A stretch of 64,000 bases of DNA from Streptomyces cyaneofuscatus. Its GTDB lineage: Bacteria; Actinomycetota; Actinomycetes; Streptomycetales; Streptomycetaceae. The notes under the pieces were generated by a model. The model was not told the DNA's origin, made no database searches, and saw only the letters and a list, made by a program, of their open reading frames with translations. The position numbers were made by a program, and so were the translations under genes. The stretch spans positions 1 to 64,000 of the forward strand of contig NZ_JOEM01000004.1 of NCBI RefSeq assembly GCF_000718135.1. The letters are read 5' to 3'. Below are positions 1-8,630 of this stretch, piece after piece. How positions within the stretch are numbered: the stretch's first letter is position 1; each line of letters starts with the position of its first letter.

Positions 1-70
1 GCCGTGGGGGGCGGGGATCCGTCCCATGGGGGGGTTTCCTGCGTGTGCCCGCACTCCGCGAGCTCATGTG

Positions 71-86
71 TGTGATGTGGGTCACA
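71..86. promoter_or_regulatory. Candidate Crp-type site upstream of surface protein gene
   Basis: The 16 bases read TGTGA, six bases, TCACA, which is a perfect two-fold CRP-family consensus. Streptomyces Crp is known to use a site of this type. It lies about 220 bases before the start codon at 306. The rest of 1-305 holds no convincing gene; the short open frames there lack Streptomyces codon bias. Function as a Crp site is inference. Confidence 0.4.
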
Positions 87-305
87 TCTTCCCGGTGGGT
101 CTCACTCGATCGGCACCCGGGCCGGCGGTTCGAACTGAACGGCCCAGCCGCACCGCCGTGACCTGCGGCGATCCCTGGCGGCAAGGGTGCCGCGCCGGTC
201 CGTACGGGTGAAAGCTGACCTGGCGTCAGAAGGCGTGCGGCGGCGACCGCCCGTTAGGTCGGGGGCAGGACACAACCGCTCGCGCCGTCTGCCCGGAGGA
301 TCCCC

Positions 306-851
306 ATGCGCAGTCCTGCCCGCCTGATGACCGGTACCGCCACTGCTGCGGTCACCGTCATAGCGCTCGGTCTCACCGCCGCCCCGTCCGCGTACGCAGG
401 CGATGACTTCGGCCGGCTGGAGATCACCCCCGCGACCGCGCCCCCCGGCGCCAAGGTCACCGTGAACACCACCGCCTGCGGCCCCAAGGGCTCCGGCATC
501 GGTGACGCGAACTCCCTGGACGCCGGGGACTTCGAGGTCCGCAAGGGTACGCACAAGGAGGTGCTCGTCGGCCAGTTCACCGTGCCGCACGACACCCGGC
601 CCGGCGTCTACGAGATCGTCGTCTCCTGCGACAACGGCAAGGACGCCGTCGGGGACCTCAAGGTGATCGGCGGCGGCAAGCACGACCGGCCCGACCACGA
701 CCGCCCGTCCGGCCACGTGCGGACCGGGGTCGGCGGCAGCGTCGAGCCGAACTCCACGCAGGTCGCCCTCGGCGTCGGCGTGATCGGCATGGCGGCCGTG
801 GGCGGTCTGTGGCTGCTGCGCCGGCGGACCGAGTCCACCGAGGGCAGCTGA
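306..851 (+). CDS. Secreted, C-terminally anchored surface protein next to class F sortase
   Basis: 181 residues. Residues 1-32 are a Sec signal peptide ending at an AYA-G type cleavage site. The middle is a beta-rich extracellular domain with two cysteines (in TACG and VSCD), followed by a His/Asp/Arg/Pro linker (about residues 121-140). The C-terminus has one hydrophobic helix and an RRR stop-transfer tail, so it should sit on the outer membrane face. I see no LPXTG or LAXTG sorting motif. The ATG at 306 has GGAGG upstream. The sortase gene starts 160 bases downstream on the same strand, so the two are probably co-expressed. Function is unknown. Confidence 0.85.
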   Translation: MRSPARLMTGTATAAVTVIALGLTAAPSAYAGDDFGRLEITPATAPPGAKVTVNTTACGPKGSGIGDANSLDAGDFEVRKGTHKEVLVGQFTVPHDTRPGVYEIVVSCDNGKDAVGDLKVIGGGKHDRPDHDRPSGHVRTGVGGSVEPNSTQVALGVGVIGMAAVGGLWLLRRRTESTEGS

Positions 852-903
852 GACCAGGGGCCCAGGGGCCCGGGGCAGCTGAGACCAGCGGCCCAGGGGC
901 CCG
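842..903 (+). repeat. 31-bp tandem direct repeat, two copies
   Basis: Two 31-base copies (842-872 and 873-903) differ at one base. The first copy contains the stop codon of the surface protein gene, so the gene's 3' end appears to have been duplicated into the spacer before the sortase gene. Confidence 0.7.
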
Positions 904-1010
904 GGAGGCCGGGCACCCGGAGGCAGCCTCACCGACCGGGTCGGGCGCGTCCCCGAGCGCGCCCGGCCCGCCTTCGATCCGAGACGCACCAGGCTGACGA
1001 GGACGACGAC

Positions 1011-1643
1011 GTGTCCCAGAGCGCGCAGAAAGCCAGGGGCTGGCTGGTGGGCATCGCCGTGCTGTGCGGTATCTGGCTCGTCCAGAACGGCTCCGGCGAC
1101 CAGCTGATCCCGCCGCAGCCCTCCAGCGCCCAGGCCTTCGCCGCCGGGCCCCAGCTCCAGCCCGGCTCCCCGGTCGCCGAACCGCTGCACCCCTCCGACC
1201 CGGTCCGCATCCGTATCCCGAGCATCTCGGTGGACGCGCCGATGATGCGGCTGGGGCTCGGTGCCGACGGCAGCCTGGACGTCCCGCCGGACACCGACCG
1301 CAACCTCGCGGGCTGGTACGCCGGCGGGGTCCCGCCCGGCGCCAAGGGCACCGCGATCGTCGCCGGGCATGTCGACAACGCCGAGGGGCCCTCCGTCTTC
1401 TACGCCCTCGGCGCCCTCACCAAGGGCACCCGCGTCGAGGTCGTCCGCGAGGACGGACGCACGGCGGTCTTCTCGATCGACGCCATCGAGGTGTACGACA
1501 ACAAGGACTTCCCCGACCAGCGCGTCTACGGCGAGTCCCCGCACGCCTCGCTGCGGCTGATCACCTGCGGCGGCGGGTTCTCCAAGGAGACCGGCTACCA
1601 GGGCAATGTGGTGGCCTACGCCCATCTCACCGATGTGCGCTGA
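1011..1643 (+). CDS. Class F sortase
   Basis: 210 residues, GTG start. An N-terminal membrane helix (about 10-25) and a Pro/Ala/Gln linker precede the sortase barrel, which starts near residue 62 with RIRIPSISVDAP. The catalytic pair is visible: His120 in AGHVDN and Cys186 in LITCGG. The usual arginine after the cysteine is not obvious; the matching stretch reads GYQGNVVAYA. Sortases join surface proteins to the wall or to each other by transpeptidation outside the membrane. Class F is the typical single-domain actinobacterial type with an unclear substrate. The preceding membrane-anchored protein is the obvious candidate partner. Confidence 0.9.
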   Translation: MSQSAQKARGWLVGIAVLCGIWLVQNGSGDQLIPPQPSSAQAFAAGPQLQPGSPVAEPLHPSDPVRIRIPSISVDAPMMRLGLGADGSLDVPPDTDRNLAGWYAGGVPPGAKGTAIVAGHVDNAEGPSVFYALGALTKGTRVEVVREDGRTAVFSIDAIEVYDNKDFPDQRVYGESPHASLRLITCGGGFSKETGYQGNVVAYAHLTDVR

Positions 1644-1658
1644 GCCCCCGATGCGTTC

Positions 1659-2450
1659 CTAGGCACTCCACTGGTCGTAGCCCAACTTCGCCACCAGCGA
1701 GAACACCACCGTCAGCAGCACCGCCCGGACGAACCCGCTCCCCCGGCTCAGCGCCATCCGGGCCCCCGCCATCCCGCCCGCCAGGTTGAAGAGCGCCATC
1801 ACGGCGGCCAGCTGCCACAGGACCGTGCCCTGGTACGCGAACATCGCCAGCGCCCCCGCGTTCGTGCACACGTTGACGATCTTGGCGGTGGCCGAGGCCG
1901 TCACCAGGTCCAGGTGGAGTACGGCGGTGAGCGCGAGCACCAGGAAGGTGCCGGTTCCCGGGCCGAACAGGCCGTCGTAGAAGCCGATCCCGCCGCCCAC
2001 CAGCACGACCGCGGTGACGATCCGGGCCCGGGTGACCGGCCGGGCGTCGGTGTCGCCCGCCGCCGCCGTGCCGAAGGACGGGCGCAGCAGGACGAAGGCG
2101 GCGACCCCGAGCAGCGCCACCATGATCACCGGGCGTAGCACCTCGCTGCTGATCCCCGCGGCGAAGAACGCCCCGCCCATCGAACCGGCGAGCGCCATCA
2201 GCCCCACCCGTACCGCCAGCCCCACCTGGACCGGCGCTCTGCGGACGTACGTGATCGCGGCGCCCGAGGTGCCGACGATCGCGACGGCCTTGTTGGTGCC
2301 GAGGACGTGGGCGGCCGGTACGTTCGGCAGGCCGAGCAGCAGGGCGGGCAGGAGCAGCAGTCCGCCGCCTCCCACCACCGCGTCGATCCACCCCGCGGCA
2401 GCCGCGGCCAGGCAGAGCAGGATCAGGGTGGTGAGGGTGATGTCGGGCAT
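1659..2450 (-). CDS. TSUP (TauE/SafE) family membrane transporter
   Basis: 263 residues with about eight hydrophobic helices. The first helix carries AGWIDAVVGGGGLL, the family signature, and the internal repeat shows GFYDGLFGPGTG. The family exports small anions such as sulfite, sulfoacetate or organosulfonates; the substrate here cannot be told. The ATG at 2450 gives the normal family length. It is convergent with the sortase gene (15-base gap) and divergent from the nitrite reductase operon. That neighbourhood could hint at oxyanion export, but this is only suggestive. Confidence 0.88.
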   Translation of the reverse strand: MPDITLTTLILLCLAAAAAGWIDAVVGGGGLLLLPALLLGLPNVPAAHVLGTNKAVAIVGTSGAAITYVRRAPVQVGLAVRVGLMALAGSMGGAFFAAGISSEVLRPVIMVALLGVAAFVLLRPSFGTAAAGDTDARPVTRARIVTAVVLVGGGIGFYDGLFGPGTGTFLVLALTAVLHLDLVTASATAKIVNVCTNAGALAMFAYQGTVLWQLAAVMALFNLAGGMAGARMALSRGSGFVRAVLLTVVFSLVAKLGYDQWSA

Positions 2451-2518
2451 GTCCTCGACATTAAGGGGAGGCCCGCGCGCCGTTCTCACAGGGGCCGCCG
2501 GGCGGCGATGAGCGCACG

Positions 2519-2556
2519 GTTCCGCCCGGGAAACCGGCGGGATGCGGCCGGGTAAC
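2519..2556 (+). promoter_or_regulatory. Candidate GlnR box upstream of nitrite reductase operon
   Basis: GTTCC (2519-2523), six bases, then GAAAC (2530-2534) matches the GlnR half-sites GTnAC-n6-GAAAC with one mismatch. A further GTAAC lies at 2552-2556, in 11-base phase. GlnR is the known activator/repressor of nitrogen assimilation genes including nirB in Streptomyces. The site is 34-49 bases before the start codon at 2568. Site assignment is inference from pattern and position. Confidence 0.4.
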
Positions 2557-2567
2557 ACCCGCCGAGC

Positions 2568-3794
2568 ATGCTCCTGCCCATGAGGAAGAAGACGGAGAGC
2601 GCCGCGCCCGTCGTGGTGATCGGCGCCGGTATGGCCGGGGCCCGGCTCGCCGCGCGGGTCCCCGGGGTCACCGTCGTCGGCGAGGAGCGGCACGCCCCCT
2701 ACAACCGGGTGCTGCTGGCCGATGTGCTGGCCGGGCGGTACGCCCCGGACGTCATCGCGCTGCCCGCCACCGAGGTACGGCGCGGGGTGCGGGCGGTCCG
2801 GATCGACCGGGCCGACCGGCTGGTCCACTGCGACGACGGCAGCGTGCTGCACTACGGGCGCCTGGTCCTGGCCACCGGCTCCAACCCGGTGCTGCCGCCG
2901 CTGCGCGGGCTCGGGGCCACCCTGCCGGACGGGGTCCACCCCTTCCGTACGCTCGACGACGCCCTGGCCCTGCGCACCGCCGTACGCCCCGGAGCGCGGG
3001 CGGTCGTCATCGGCGGCGGGCTCCTCGGGGTCTCGGCGGCCCGGGCGCTCGCGGAGTGCGGCGCGCAGGTGGTGCTGGCCCAGCAGGGCGAGCACCTCAT
3101 GGAGCGCCAGCTCGACCCGGAGGCGGCCGCCCTGCTCCGGGTCCACCTCGAAGCGCTCGGGGTGGAGGTGCACACCGAGTGCCGGGTGCGCGGGCTGCGC
3201 TGCCCAGGCACACCACCAGCCGTACGGGCCGTCCAGCTCGGCGACGGTTACGAGCTCGCCGCCGACCTCACCGTGCTGGCCTGCGGGGTACGGCCCCGGA
3301 CCGGGCTCGCCCGGGCCGCCGGTCTCGACGTCCGCAAGGGGATCGTGGTCGACGACGAACTGCGCACCTCGGACCCGTACATCCACGCCCTCGGCGACTG
3401 CGCCGAGCACCGCTCCACGCTCTACGGACTGGCCGGACCCGCGCTGGAACAGGCCGACGTGCTGGCCGAGGTGCTGGCGGGACGGCCCGCCCGTTACGAG
3501 GGCACCCGGGCGCTGACCCGGCTCACCCTGCGCTCCCCGGACCCCGTGCACGCTCTCGACCTCGCCGCCTTCGGCGAGGCCCGTCCGCTCCCGGGCGACG
3601 ACGTGATCCGGCTGTCCGATGCCACCCGGGGCGCGTACCGCACGGTCGTCCTCCGGGATGGCCGGCTGGCCGGCGGGGTGCTCCTGGGTGACCTCGGCGC
3701 GGTCGCCGGTCTCGCCCGCACCTGGCAGGACGACGAACCGCTGCCGCCCGCCATGTCCCTGCTCCACCTGCTCACCGACGACGGAGGCCACTGA
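2568..3794 (+). CDS. FAD/NAD(P)-dependent oxidoreductase of the nitrite reductase operon
   Basis: 408 residues with the pyridine nucleotide-disulfide oxidoreductase fold. The FAD-binding VVVIGAGMAG is near residue 15, the second nucleotide-binding VVIGGGLLG is near 145, and a conserved ALGDCAE near 268 binds FAD. It resembles the N-terminal flavoprotein half of NirB but has no iron-sulfur or siroheme domains. The next gene (nirB) starts one base after its stop, so it is probably translated from the same mRNA and may feed electrons to nitrite reduction. An in-frame ATG at 2580 is an alternative start. A separate rubredoxin or ferredoxin reductase role cannot be excluded. Confidence 0.85.
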   Translation: MLLPMRKKTESAAPVVVIGAGMAGARLAARVPGVTVVGEERHAPYNRVLLADVLAGRYAPDVIALPATEVRRGVRAVRIDRADRLVHCDDGSVLHYGRLVLATGSNPVLPPLRGLGATLPDGVHPFRTLDDALALRTAVRPGARAVVIGGGLLGVSAARALAECGAQVVLAQQGEHLMERQLDPEAAALLRVHLEALGVEVHTECRVRGLRCPGTPPAVRAVQLGDGYELAADLTVLACGVRPRTGLARAAGLDVRKGIVVDDELRTSDPYIHALGDCAEHRSTLYGLAGPALEQADVLAEVLAGRPARYEGTRALTRLTLRSPDPVHALDLAAFGEARPLPGDDVIRLSDATRGAYRTVVLRDGRLAGGVLLGDLGAVAGLARTWQDDEPLPPAMSLLHLLTDDGGH

Positions 3795-3795
3795 G

Positions 3796-6369
3796 ATGCC
3801 GGACACCACGATCCCGAACACCATCCCCACCTTCGTCCTCGTCGGGCACGGCATGGTCGGTCAGCGGTTCCTGGAGTCCCTGGCCGCGCGCGGGCTGACC
3901 CCGGCCGCCGGGCGGGCCCGGATCGTCGTGCTCTGCGAGGAGCCCCGGCCCGCCTACGACCGGGTCCGGCTGACCTCGTACTTCGCCGGGCGGACCCCCG
4001 AGGAACTCTCCCTGGTGGAGCCGGAGTTCATGGCGCAGCACGGGATCGAGCTGTACGTCGGCGACCCGGCCGAGAGCGTCGACCGTACGGCCCGGACCGT
4101 CACCGCGCGGTCCGGGGCGGTGTTCCCGTACGACACGCTGGTGCTGGCGACGGGCTCGTATCCCTTCGTCCCGCCGGTGCCGGGGAAGGATTCCCGGGGC
4201 TGCTTCGTGTACCGGACGATCGAGGACCTGCTCGCGATCGAGGAGTACGCGAAGGGGGCGGAGACCGGTGCGGTGGTCGGGGGCGGGCTGCTCGGGCTTG
4301 AGGCGGCGGGGGCGCTCAAGGGGCTCGGGCTGCGCACCCATGTGGTGGAGTTCGCGCCCCGGCTGATGCCGGTCCAGGTGGACGAGGGCGGGGGCGCGGC
4401 CCTGCTGCGGACGATCGAAGGGATGGGGCTGGCCGTCCACACCGGGGTCGGTACGCAGGAGGTCACCGCGGGGGCGGACGGGGCGGTGAACGGGATGGCG
4501 CTCTCGGACGGGTCGTCGCTGGCCACGGATCTGGTGGTGTTCTCCGCCGGTGTCCGGCCGCGCGACCAGCTGGCGCGCGACTGCGGGCTCGCGGTCGGGG
4601 AGCGGGGCGGGATCGTGGTGGACGAGGAGTGCCGTACGTCCGACCCGGCCGTGTTCGCGATCGGTGAGTGCGCGCTCGCCTCCGACGGGCGGGTCTACGG
4701 TCTGGTGGCGCCGGGCTACGAGATGGCCGAGACCGTGGCCGAGGTGCTCGGCGGCGGGCGGGCCGGGTTCACCGGGGCCGACATGTCGACCAAGCTGAAG
4801 CTGCTCGGCGTGGACGTGGCCTCGTTCGGCGACGCGCACGGGAGCGCGGACGGCGCGCTCGACGTGGTGTACTCCGACTCCCGCTCCGGCGTCTACAAGA
4901 AGCTGGTCATCGGGGCGGACGGCACCCTGCTGGGCGGGGTGCTGGTCGGGGACGCCGACGACTACGGCACCCTGCGGCCGATGACGGGGAGCGTCCTGCC
5001 GGTCTCCCCCGAGCAACTGGTGCTGCCCACCGGGGCGGGCGGGCCGGTGACGCTCGGCCCCTCCGCGCTGCCGGACGACGCCGTCATCTGCTCCTGCCAC
5101 AACGTGACCAAGGGCGCGATCTGCGAGCACACCACGCTGCCCGAGGTGAAGAAGTGCACCCGGGCCGGGACGGGCTGCGGCAGTTGCGTCAAGGTGATCG
5201 GGCAGCTGCTCCCGCCGAGCCAGGACACCGGCCTGTGCGGCTGCTTCGTCCACAGCCGCAGCGAGTTGTACGAGATCGTCCGCACCCTGGGCATCACCTC
5301 CTTCACCGCCCTGCTCGACTCGCACGGCCGCGAGGAGGCGCGCGGCGGAGAGGGGTGCGAGGTCTGCAAGCCGACGGTCGGCTCGGTCATCGCCTCGCTC
5401 GCCCCGACCGTCGGCGCCAGCGGCTACGTCCTGGACGGGGAGCAGGCGTCCCTCCAGGACACCAACGACCACTTCCTAGCCAACCTCCAGCGCAACGGCT
5501 CCTATTCGGTCGTGCCGCGCATCCCCGGCGGCGAGATCACCCCGGAGAAGCTCATCGTGATCGGCGAGGTCGCCCGCGACTTCGGTCTCTACACGAAGAT
5601 CACCGGCGGCCAGCGCATCGACCTCTTCGGCGCCCGGGTCGAGCAACTGCCGCTCATCTGGACCCGGTTGGTCGACGCGGGCTTCGAGTCCGGGCACGCG
5701 TACGGGAAGTCGCTGCGTACGGTCAAGTCCTGTGTGGGGCAGACCTGGTGCCGCTACGGCGTGCAGGACTCCGTACGGATGGCGATCGACCTGGAGCTGC
5801 GCTACCGGGGCTTGCGCTCCCCCCACAAGCTCAAGTCCGCGGTCTCCGGCTGCGCCCGGGAGTGCGCGGAGGCCCGGGGCAAGGACTTCGGGATCATCGC
5901 CACGGCCGGCGGCTGGAACCTCTACGTCGGCGGCAACGGCGGGGCCACCCCGCGCCACGCCGATCTGCTGGCGCAGGACCTCTCGGACGCCGAACTGGTG
6001 CGGCTCATCGACCGGTTCCTGATGTTCTACATCCGTACGGCGGACCGCCTGGAGCGCACCTCGGCCTGGCTGGAGCGGATCGACGGCGGCCTGGAGCACG
6101 TACGGGATGTCGTCGTCCATGACTCGCTGGGGCTCTGCGACGAGTTGGAGAGGCTGATGGCCGACCATGTGGCCGGCTACCGCGACGAGTGGGCCGAGAC
6201 CATCGACGACCCGGAGCGGCTGCGGCGGTTCGTGAGCTTCGTCAACGCCCCCGACGCCCCGGACCCGTCGGTGAAGTTCGTCCCCGAGCGGGACCAGATC
6301 AAGCCCGATCTGGAGCTGCTCGCAGGTCCCGTGCTCGCCGTCCGCACCCTCGAAGGGACCCCGTCCTGA
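3796..6369 (+). CDS. nirB: Assimilatory nitrite reductase [NAD(P)H], large subunit
   Basis: 857 residues, the usual NirB length. Order of domains: FAD/NAD(P) reductase (1-400), BFD-like [2Fe-2S] domain with Cys432, Cys434, Cys461 and Cys464, ferredoxin-like half domain, then the siroheme/[4Fe-4S] nitrite reductase domain with Cys646, Cys652, Cys686 and Cys690 (SCVGQTWC and SGCARECAE). It reduces nitrite to ammonium in the cytoplasm with NAD(P)H electrons. The start at 3796 follows the upstream stop by one base, and the stop overlaps the nirD start by one base, so the three genes form an operon. The GlnR-like box at 2519 suggests nitrogen control. Confidence 0.96.
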   Translation: MPDTTIPNTIPTFVLVGHGMVGQRFLESLAARGLTPAAGRARIVVLCEEPRPAYDRVRLTSYFAGRTPEELSLVEPEFMAQHGIELYVGDPAESVDRTARTVTARSGAVFPYDTLVLATGSYPFVPPVPGKDSRGCFVYRTIEDLLAIEEYAKGAETGAVVGGGLLGLEAAGALKGLGLRTHVVEFAPRLMPVQVDEGGGAALLRTIEGMGLAVHTGVGTQEVTAGADGAVNGMALSDGSSLATDLVVFSAGVRPRDQLARDCGLAVGERGGIVVDEECRTSDPAVFAIGECALASDGRVYGLVAPGYEMAETVAEVLGGGRAGFTGADMSTKLKLLGVDVASFGDAHGSADGALDVVYSDSRSGVYKKLVIGADGTLLGGVLVGDADDYGTLRPMTGSVLPVSPEQLVLPTGAGGPVTLGPSALPDDAVICSCHNVTKGAICEHTTLPEVKKCTRAGTGCGSCVKVIGQLLPPSQDTGLCGCFVHSRSELYEIVRTLGITSFTALLDSHGREEARGGEGCEVCKPTVGSVIASLAPTVGASGYVLDGEQASLQDTNDHFLANLQRNGSYSVVPRIPGGEITPEKLIVIGEVARDFGLYTKITGGQRIDLFGARVEQLPLIWTRLVDAGFESGHAYGKSLRTVKSCVGQTWCRYGVQDSVRMAIDLELRYRGLRSPHKLKSAVSGCARECAEARGKDFGIIATAGGWNLYVGGNGGATPRHADLLAQDLSDAELVRLIDRFLMFYIRTADRLERTSAWLERIDGGLEHVRDVVVHDSLGLCDELERLMADHVAGYRDEWAETIDDPERLRRFVSFVNAPDAPDPSVKFVPERDQIKPDLELLAGPVLAVRTLEGTPS

Positions 6370-6716
6370 TGACCACCGAAACCCTGAACGCGAACGTCGT
6401 CCGGGTCGCGCACGCCGACGGCTGGCTCACCGTCTGCGACCTGGAGTTGCTGAGCCCGGGGCGCGGGGTCGCGGTGCTGCTGCCGGACGGCGGGCAGGCG
6501 GCCCTGTTCATGGACCGGGCGGGGGTGGTGCGGGCGATCTCCAACCGGGACCCGTTCACCGGGGCGTACGTCCTCTCCCGGGGGCTGCTCGGTTCGGCGG
6601 GCGGGCGGCCGTTCGTGGCCTCGCCGCTGCTGAAGCAGCGCTTCGACCTGGCCACGGGGGTGTGCCTGGACGACGAGGAGGTGGCGGTGCCTGTGTACGC
6701 GGTGCGGGTGGAGTGA
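6369..6716 (+). CDS. nirD: Nitrite reductase small subunit
   Basis: 115 residues, the normal size for NirD. It has a Rieske-like fold but lacks the Cys-His cluster ligands, as is standard for NirD. The C-terminal part with PLLKQRFDLATGVCLDD is typical. The ATG shares one base with the nirB stop, implying translational coupling. It is needed with NirB for NAD(P)H-nitrite reductase activity. No terminator hairpin was seen right after it. Confidence 0.93.
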   Translation: MTTETLNANVVRVAHADGWLTVCDLELLSPGRGVAVLLPDGGQAALFMDRAGVVRAISNRDPFTGAYVLSRGLLGSAGGRPFVASPLLKQRFDLATGVCLDDEEVAVPVYAVRVE

Positions 6717-6844
6717 CGGCCCGGACCGCCGCCATCCGCCCCCCGTTCACCACGAATTGACATTCCGTCAACTGAGCACTCCTACAGTCCTGACGCGCGA
6801 CCCGCCGGTCCGTCCGGAGCGGCGGGCCCTCACTCATCCGTGGA

Positions 6845-8017
6845 GTGATCGTGGAACGTCGGACCTTCTTGCGCACGGCGGTGGTCGGCACCTCGGCGGC
6901 GGCCTTCGGCGGCACCCTGTGGCGCGGCGCCGCCTCCGCCGCACCCGCCCAGCCGGCCCCCGGCCCGTACGGCGCACTGCAGGCGGCCAACGGCAACGGC
7001 ATCCAGCTGCCGAGCGGCTTCACCAGCCGCATCATCGCCCGGTCGGGGCAGACCGTGGCGGGCACCTCCTACCGCTGGCACAGCGCCCCCGACGGCGGGG
7101 CGACCTACGCCGACGGCTCGGGCTGGATCTACGTCTCCAACGCCGAGGTCTCCTCGGGCAGCGGCGGCGGGGCGAGCGCCGTACGGTTCAATTCCTCGGG
7201 CACGGTGACGTCCGCGTACCGCATCCTGTCGGGGACGAACAACAACTGCGCGGGCGGCTCGACCCCGTGGAACACCTGGCTCTCCTGCGAGGAGGTCACC
7301 CGGGGGTACGTCTACGAGACCGACCCGTGGGGCGTGAACGCCTCCGTGCAGCGGCCCGCGCTCGGCCGGTTCAAGCACGAGGCGGCGGCCTCGGACCCCG
7401 ACCACGGGTACATATACCTCACCGAGGACGAGGCCGACGGCCGCTTCTACCGCTTCCGGCCCACCACCTGGGGCAACCTGTCCAGCGGCACGCTCCAGGT
7501 CCTGGTGGCGGGTACGGGCACCTCGGGGCCGGTGACCTGGGCCAACGTGCCGGACCCGGCGGCCTCCTCGACCCAGACCCGCCACCAGGTCTCCGGCGCC
7601 AAGGTCTTCAACGGCGGCGAGGGCTGCTTCTACGCGGCGGGCACCTGCTGGTTCACCACCAAGGGCGACAACAGGGTGTGGGCGTACGACGCGAACACCT
7701 CGTCGATCTCGCTGGCGTACGACGACTCGCTGGTGACGGGCGGAACCGCCCCGCTGACCGGTGTCGACAACGTCACCCGGGCCGGCTCCGGCGACCTGTA
7801 CGTGGCGGAGGACGGCGGGAACATGGAGATCTGCCTGATCACGCCGGACGACACCGTGGCGCCGTTCCTGCGGATCACCGGCCAGTCCGGCTCGGAGATC
7901 ACCGGCCCGGCGTTCTCCCCGAACGGCAAGCGGCTCTACTTCTCCTCGCAGCGCGGCACGAGCGGCAGTTCGTCCGGTGGCATCACGTACGAGGTGACGG
8001 GGCCGTTCCGCAGCTGA
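6845..8017 (+). CDS. Tat-exported PhoX-like protein (DUF839)
   Basis: 390 residues. The N-terminus ERRTFLRTAVVG is a twin-arginine signal, with cleavage near ASA-AP (about residue 37). The body is rich in beta-propeller-like strands and contains CEEVTRGYVYE, GRFKHEAAA and FNGGEGCFYA, which match the PhoX/DUF839 alkaline phosphatase-like family. Family members are calcium/iron-dependent extracellular phosphatases; activity here is not proven. The start used is GTG at 6845; GTG at 6851 is possible. An imperfect promoter (TTGACA at 6757-6762, TACAGT at 6783-6788, long 20-base spacing) lies upstream. A strong hairpin follows at 8026. Confidence 0.85.
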   Translation: MIVERRTFLRTAVVGTSAAAFGGTLWRGAASAAPAQPAPGPYGALQAANGNGIQLPSGFTSRIIARSGQTVAGTSYRWHSAPDGGATYADGSGWIYVSNAEVSSGSGGGASAVRFNSSGTVTSAYRILSGTNNNCAGGSTPWNTWLSCEEVTRGYVYETDPWGVNASVQRPALGRFKHEAAASDPDHGYIYLTEDEADGRFYRFRPTTWGNLSSGTLQVLVAGTGTSGPVTWANVPDPAASSTQTRHQVSGAKVFNGGEGCFYAAGTCWFTTKGDNRVWAYDANTSSISLAYDDSLVTGGTAPLTGVDNVTRAGSGDLYVAEDGGNMEICLITPDDTVAPFLRITGQSGSEITGPAFSPNGKRLYFSSQRGTSGSSSGGITYEVTGPFRS

Positions 8018-8025
8018 CGCGCCGC

Positions 8026-8062
8026 GTGCGCGCCGGGGCTCCCCCGTGGCCCCGGCGCGCAC
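8026..8062. terminator. Bidirectional hairpin terminator
   Basis: Perfect 14-base stem (8026-8039 with 8049-8062) and nine-base loop, between the convergent PhoX-like and VOC genes. Next to it, a 15-base direct repeat (8069-8083 and 8091-8105) duplicates the last bases of the VOC gene. Confidence 0.8.
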
Positions 8063-8093
8063 CCCCGCGGTTCAGCCCTGGCCTTCCTGTGGT

Positions 8094-8504
8094 TCAGCCC
8101 TGGCCCTCGACGGCGGCCTGGTCCATCCACATGACCTCCCAGATGTGGTGGTCGGGGTCCTGGAACGAGCGGCCGTACATGAAGCCCATGTCCTGCGTCT
8201 CGCCCGCCGGGGACCCGCCGGCCGCCAGCGCCGCGTCGGCGAGTTCGTCGACCTTCGCGCGGCTGTCGGCGCTCAGAGCGAGGATGACCTCGGTCGTCTT
8301 CGAGGCGTCCGCGATGTCCTTCTTGGTGAAGTCCTTGAAGCGCGGCTCCGTCAGCAGCATCACGAAGATCGTGTCGCTGATGACCACACACGCGGTCTTG
8401 TCGTCGCTGAACTGCGGGTTGATGCCGTAGCCGAGCTTCTCGTAGAAGCCCTTCGAGGTCTCCAGGTCCTTCACCGGCAGGTTCACGAAAATCATCTGAG
8501 CCAT
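8094..8504 (-). CDS. VOC (glyoxalase/bleomycin resistance-like) family protein
   Basis: 136 residues with two beta-alpha-beta-beta-beta modules: FVNLPVKDLETSKGFYEKLG at the start and MYGRSFQDPDHHIWEVMWMD at the end. It belongs to the VOC superfamily, closest in look to the PhnB/lactoylglutathione lyase-like cytoplasmic proteins. The C-terminal HHIWEV glutamate is the usual metal ligand. Substrate unknown. It follows the ArsR-type regulator gene on the same strand across a 126-base gap, so they may be related. Confidence 0.88.
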   Translation of the reverse strand: MAQMIFVNLPVKDLETSKGFYEKLGYGINPQFSDDKTACVVISDTIFVMLLTEPRFKDFTKKDIADASKTTEVILALSADSRAKVDELADAALAAGGSPAGETQDMGFMYGRSFQDPDHHIWEVMWMDQAAVEGQG

Positions 8505-8630
8505 GGTCGTTGCCTCTTCCTCTGTCCTTCGGGCTGTCCCGTGGGCGCTTTCGAAGGGGTAGACGGCGAGGCCGCCCGGAACTCATCGCCGTACGCGCGA
8601 CGGGTTTCCACCGCCCCCCGGCGGCGCCCC

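Noticed and set aside
26..211. 61-codon open frame at the left edge
   Set aside because: No ribosome site, poor codon bias, no likeness to a known protein.
1659..3854. 731-residue fusion reading of the TSUP gene
   Set aside because: The upstream part is antisense to the FAD oxidoreductase. The family start is ATG 2450.
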